Of a DNA stretch of 10,168 nucleotides, positions 9,601-10,168 are shown one piece after another. The notes beneath the pieces were generated by a model that was given only the letters and a program-made list of their open reading frames with translations, was not told the DNA's origin and did not search any database. The position numbers were made by a program, and so were the translations under genes. How positions within the stretch are numbered: the first letter of the stretch is position 1; each line of letters opens with the position of its first letter. This DNA comes from an uncultured Victivallales bacterium. GTDB lineage: Bacteria; Verrucomicrobiota; Lentisphaeria; Oligosphaerales; JAFGRS01. The stretch covers positions 1 to 10,168 of the forward strand of contig CAILKC010000644.1 of NCBI GenBank assembly GCA_903834675.1, written 5' to 3'.

Positions 9601-10144
9601 CGGCGAAGAGGTCGAGGTCGCCATCGTGGTCGACATCGCCCGCCACCACGGCGAGGAAGGCACCGGTGAGGGTCGGCAAGCGGGCCGCGGTGACGTCGGT
9701 GAAGACGCCGACGCCGTTGTTCAGCAGCAGCCGCAAGCCGGTCTGGGTGGCCAGCACCAGATCGAGGTCGTGGTCGCCATCCACGTCCACCGCGCTGGCG
9801 GCGTAGAGCTTACCGGTGTCGACCGGTAAGCGGGTCGTGGTCTGGTCCTCGAAAGCCGTCAGCAGCCCGGCGCTGATTAGCCAGAGCGCCAGCGCCAAGC
9901 CGGCCAGCCGGGAGCGCCTGGGCGCTAACCCCCGGGCGCGGGGCCGGAAAGCGGTGTCAAGCCACCGGCAGTCCAAAGCTAGGCCTGGCGGCCGTCGCGG
10001 TAGGGTGCCGAGGCCACGGGCGCGGGGCCGGAAAGCGGTGTCAAGCCACCGGCAGTCCAAAGCTAGGCCTGGCGGCCGTCGCGGTGGGGTGCCGCACCCA
10101 CGGGCGCGGGGCGGGAAAGCGGTGTCAAGCCACCGGCAGTCCAA
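2840..10144 (-). CDS. Giant Rhs/YD-repeat secreted protein with N-terminal seven-repeat VCBS propeller and unknown C-terminal tip
   Basis: The frame of 2434 codons from a TTG at 10144 ends at TGA 2842-2840 and stays open to the right window edge, so the 5' boundary is uncertain. Order by residue: tandem 28-residue repeats (1-72); signal peptide (about 73-97, cleavage near LTA|FED); seven VCBS calcium repeats (102-446); Ig-like module (452-535); PKD with DYGDG at 576-580 (539-631); cadherin-like module (632-722); second copy of the first Ig-like module (about 730-815); Ig-like module (820-918); DUF6531-like shell entry (922-990, VRSYSNQN...FGVGW); about 40 YD repeats (1088-2048); Rhs core (2049-2151); variable tip (2152-2434). 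In the Rhs/TcC families the YD repeats wind into a hollow cocoon that encloses the C-terminal tip, which is released by aspartyl autoproteolysis. No VgrG, PAAR or T6SS part is visible, and the signal peptide points to Sec export. Whether it is a toxin carrier or a structural surface protein is unresolved. Confidence 0.9.
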   Translation of the reverse strand: MDCRWLDTAFPPRARGCGTPPRRPPGLALDCRWLDTAFRPRARGLGTLPRRPPGLALDCRWLDTAFRPRARGLAPRRSRLAGLALALWLISAGLLTAFEDQTTTRLPVDTGKLYAASAVDVDGDHDLDLVLATQTGLRLLLNNGVGVFTDVTAARLPTLTGAFLAVVAGDVDHDGDLDLFAASADGASRLLLNQGSGSFTDSSATHLPTAASIATGAVLVDVDGDGDLDLVIASRDSSNRLLLNNGLGVFTAAAANRLPGDVGATSGVVAADLNGDRQPDLVFTSEEGPPRLLINDGAGVFTDSTATSLPTGLPGALGLAAADLDGDGNLDLVLAGGNAGLGLLRNDGSGHFVSVAPTATPLPPHYAIAVAVADLNEDGLPDVVVACAGQDRLLLNTGGGLLTDATATTLPVDTGRTFGVLAADLDGDLDLDLVLARPDLQTRLLLNPIAFPRLRLTAQPSLVEVGQTVTIQVKAFDEDGIAPGFPTLTVNGIATPLVVGLATYVPTAPGPYVAAAIAQDTTGASGGGSVSFVAVSNIAPRVFAGADATLASGHTLSRAGSFTDLSSGDAWSATVDYGDGTGLQPLALTAEKTFALSHVYNALGDYVLTVTVTDSRDAAGSANVGVTVTSEPPVVRTIPEQRVRNGTLFAHIWLDPYVDDPDNPDAQITWRASGQQQLTVTIDAERVLNVTYPPGGQLSEDVTLTATDPAGKSGSVTVRYVVTEANGDYLRPLVALRAVPETVDVGTTVTLHLTVTDDSAFSPPILTVQGAELPLLGAVGVYTATYTSAVPGVFTAVATATDVAGNRGDASTEFHCLVPGDNTAPFAAITTPAEDAKLSGATEVRGTATDANFLRYVLEYAAVGESTYLPFASANLPVSDGVLGVLDSTALRNGFYTIRLTVEDQGGNVTTARLPVTVVGEQKIGLCRLSFTDLTIPSPGVNITLVRSYSNQNPQRGDFGVGWTLGLQELTIEKSGVLGEDWFLAESGGFINQFQVLETRAHYVAVRFPNDSLEIFRMQVDPDHNPAWPYWTPQASFVPEGRATSTLEALGDNSLGWAETGGDISLYDPAFANVYDPMRFRLTTIAGYTYIISAETGVESITDANHNTLTIDRNEVKHSSGRRVSLARDELGRITRITYPDGNDPDGNNVLGYQYDAYGDLVAFTDQAGRVTRYLYNATHDLIEIIGPSGRAVRNEYDASGRLIASADPNGDRMEYEYDATGQTMAVSDALRRQTTYRYDERGHITSLTNPLGQTLTYTYDAQGNRLSETDPNGHTTSYTYDAQGNMLSVSLPTGGTYTGTYLAAGLPATSTDPFGNTTSVTYDGVGNMASVTDALGNTRSWTYDAQGNPTTFRDPLGNTTRFEYNPFGDLTKVTDVLGHSVDLAYDANGNQTAVTTTRTRADGTQEILVSTREYDPLNRVVAATDREGNYYAYSYTEGGQIRSTVGPTGEVLCTFDYGQGQNVTGTFPGGVTFASKLSPLGQPEYRLNAAGGKTSFTYDAAGQLLSIQTPDGARAQAVYDPTGNRSSVTNPAGAEYRFTYSEANELASTRDPLGNRVQYGYDEALRLTQITDPMGSEFKRTLDPLGRVTRSLFPDGTDQRMTYDAGGRLTSQTDQAGRITRCEYDAVGRLTRMTDPLSGVTTYAYDETGNLVAVTDARDKTTRMAYSSSGRRTRYTLPDGTSRQWTYDANGKLTTFTDYAGRTRTYTYGPDGRLAAVTYADGSQETYTYTALAKVASFTDVNGTCTYQYDARGRLTREVLPSGQAVDYQYGIDGALLAVTSAGGATRYACDDAGRLTTVTAPDGGVTSYTYNAAGSVTHIDYPNGVYGTAQYDSMQRLTRLQYQRADNTLLSSYQYSRDAVGKVTRITEADGRQVDYQYDALDRLTRETITPAAGPVQTVSYTYDAVGNRLTRTDAAGTLTYAYDDNYRLLTDGLRTYSYDANGNLTASADGADNHSAFTYNEGNRLVRAEITRAGHTDTIEHRYSRDRRLRTTVNGTEVTLYVPDVSGGVPRVLLETDAAGTPLAQYVYGHQPISRSAGGNTAYLHPDAGLSVRQLTNAAGQVTDSYTFDAFGQPLTAAGANDNPCRYAGGRVQPESGLYEFGRRWYDPQSGRFLSRDPLPGKPEQPASYNPYAYAANSPTNLVDPSGLEFTLPSLSTTCAIIGTLAAVNFLAIVTDLHPFAIGSQFDGINDNGRTDGHNLVEPEFAGDWVQMSSSMSASVGGRTIGSQMVVSMALGTSRKVAVRHEVFAFGVNMRKMGEFDDAFTAMMSMSDFMNATMLLAGGDASPPTGFWSADALNLEMWIGFLSSFALQSQLYDFNTDVGLSVGLGLARVWGATDSGKLDGLSLGGSIGGSFSGGALSAGGEVSLSFGMNTDRASVLSGNFWNGSTALGFAASAGVSIPSTTSVGPPVDWSLNFIMSLAFRSDRFSRQ
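3692..4000 (-). other. Rhs-associated core domain with autoproteolysis-type aspartates
   Basis: Residues 2049-2151 contain the hallmark sequence of the Rhs core (TIGR03696-type): SYTFDAFGQPL, YAGGRVQPESGLYEFGRRWYDP, GRFLSRDPL and NPYAYAANSPTNLVDPSGL. The last ten residues match the PxxxxDPxGL boundary that marks the end of the conserved part of Rhs proteins. Aspartates D2120 (in SRDP) and D2147 (in VDPSG) sit where the aspartyl-protease residues of Rhs and TcC proteins lie, so cleavage just after L2151 is plausible. Activity itself cannot be read from the sequence. Confidence 0.9.
4001..6883 (-). repeat. YD-repeat shell, about 40 units
   Basis: Residues 1088-2048 are built of roughly 21-residue units of the form Y.YD..G.L...TD..G..T, about 40 by eye. 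Many units are near-identical in DNA, for example those encoding TYTYDAQGN and SYTYDAQGN. YD repeats form the spiralling beta-sheet cocoon of Rhs/TcC and teneurin proteins. Irregular stretches occur near residues 1291-1310 and 1441-1490, where the Y.YD signature decays while the length is kept. The short DUF6531-like segment upstream (residues 922-990) is the normal entry to the shell. Confidence 0.93.
7385..8791 (-). other. Stalk of PKD and Ig/cadherin-like modules in the Rhs protein
   Basis: Residues about 452-920 form a run of beta-sandwich modules. These are an Ig-like unit (VGQTVTIQV...LTVNG...PLVVG), a PKD domain (DYGDG, then HVYNALGDYVLTVTVTD), a cadherin-like unit (IPEQRV.NG..F..IWLDPYVDDPDNPDAQITW), a second Ig-like unit (VGTTVTLHL...LTVQG...PLLG) and a last Ig-like unit (TAPFAAITTPAEDAKLSG). 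Such modules generally act as rigid spacers or adhesion domains outside the cell. Here they join the propeller to the YD shell. Confidence 0.72.
8807..9841 (-). repeat. Seven VCBS/FG-GAP repeats (predicted seven-bladed propeller) in the Rhs protein
   Basis: Residues 102-446 contain seven calcium-type loops beginning at D120, D170, D221, D272, D323, D374 and D424 (for example VDVDGDGDLDL and ADLDGDGNLDL). The spacing is 50-51 residues throughout. Most blades also carry a RLLLN.G.G.FTD..AT.LP strand, so the roughly 152-bp unit is visible at DNA level too. Seven evenly spaced blades fit a closed beta-propeller as in integrin-alpha-like FG-GAP domains. Repeats 1, 4 and 7 deviate inside the loop (H, R and L at the usual G position). 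Confidence 0.88.
9854..9928 (-). other. Signal peptide of the Rhs protein
   Basis: Residues about 73-97 of the long frame read as a basic n-region (APRRSR), a hydrophobic core (LAGLALALWLISAGLL) and a small-residue cleavage site (LTA|FED). This is a Sec-type signal peptide. Its place after the tandem repeats suggests that true translation starts inside or just after them. The only in-frame TTG after the repeats, at 9898-9896, would remove the basic n-region and has no visible ribosome binding site. Confidence 0.65.
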
Positions 10145-10168
10145 AGCTAGGCCTGGCGGCCGTCGCGG
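9934..10168. repeat. 84-bp tandem repeat, 2.8 copies, cut by the right window edge
   Basis: Copies start at 9934, 10018 and 10102. The first two are complete and differ at about four positions. The third (67 bases present) differs from the first at one position and may continue past the edge. Each holds a small hairpin (CGGTG/CACCG with a 6-nt loop on the minus strand) inside a conserved block GGACTGCCGGTGGCTTGAC. Because 84 is a multiple of three, the minus strand reads open as a 28-residue repeat (LDCRWLDTAFRPRARGLGTL...). The block resembles intergenic repeats I recall from Verrucomicrobia-like genomes; I could not verify this. An intergenic repeat is more likely than a protein domain. Confidence 0.92.

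Noticed and set aside
9955..10128. TTGACA hexamers on the minus strand in each tandem copy as -35 promoter boxes
   Set aside because: The hexamer is part of the repeat core, and the sequence 16-18 nt downstream is GC-only with nothing like a -10 box.
9934..10168. CRISPR array
   Set aside because: The repeats are 84 bp and directly adjacent with no unique spacers.

Overview
The window is GC-rich bacterial DNA carrying two very large secreted, repeat-built proteins. Both are on the minus strand, read right to left, and at least one (probably both) is cut by a window edge. No RNA gene, transposase, integrase, CRISPR array or metabolic gene was seen. The architectures (Rhs/YD-repeat shell, FG-GAP/VCBS propellers, PKD and Ig-like modules, DUF2341) are typical of large surface proteins from environmental, often PVC-group or similarly large-genome bacteria. 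The sequence alone does not fix the phylum, and the lineage suggestion is inference.

Right edge (about 9934-10168): an 84-bp tandem repeat in two full copies plus one copy cut by the window. It is a multiple of three and reads open in the frame of the large gene to its left. As a result that gene has no clear start: only TTG codons are available in frame, and the signal peptide lies after the repeats.

Main gene (2840 to about 10144): an Rhs/YD-repeat protein of up to 2434 residues. In order it holds a signal peptide, a seven-repeat calcium-motif VCBS/FG-GAP propeller, about five PKD/Ig-like modules, an Rhs shell entry segment (DUF6531-like), about 40 YD repeats, the Rhs-associated core ending in the PxxxxDPxGL boundary, and a 283-residue C-terminal tip that I do not recognise. 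In polymorphic-toxin Rhs proteins the tip is the effector and a small immunity gene follows. Here no immunity gene follows.

Intergenic gap (2739-2839, 101 bp): two small perfect hairpins, then a good ribosome binding site for the next gene.

Left gene (1-2738, runs off the left edge): a secreted protein with a signal peptide, a jelly-roll-like region, PKD and cadherin/Ig-like modules, five FG-GAP calcium motifs, a truncated PKD start and a DUF2341 domain. It uses the same kinds of modules as its neighbour. The two may be co-transcribed and may act together at the cell surface, but nothing in the sequence proves this. The long plus-strand open frames opposite these genes look like composition shadows.
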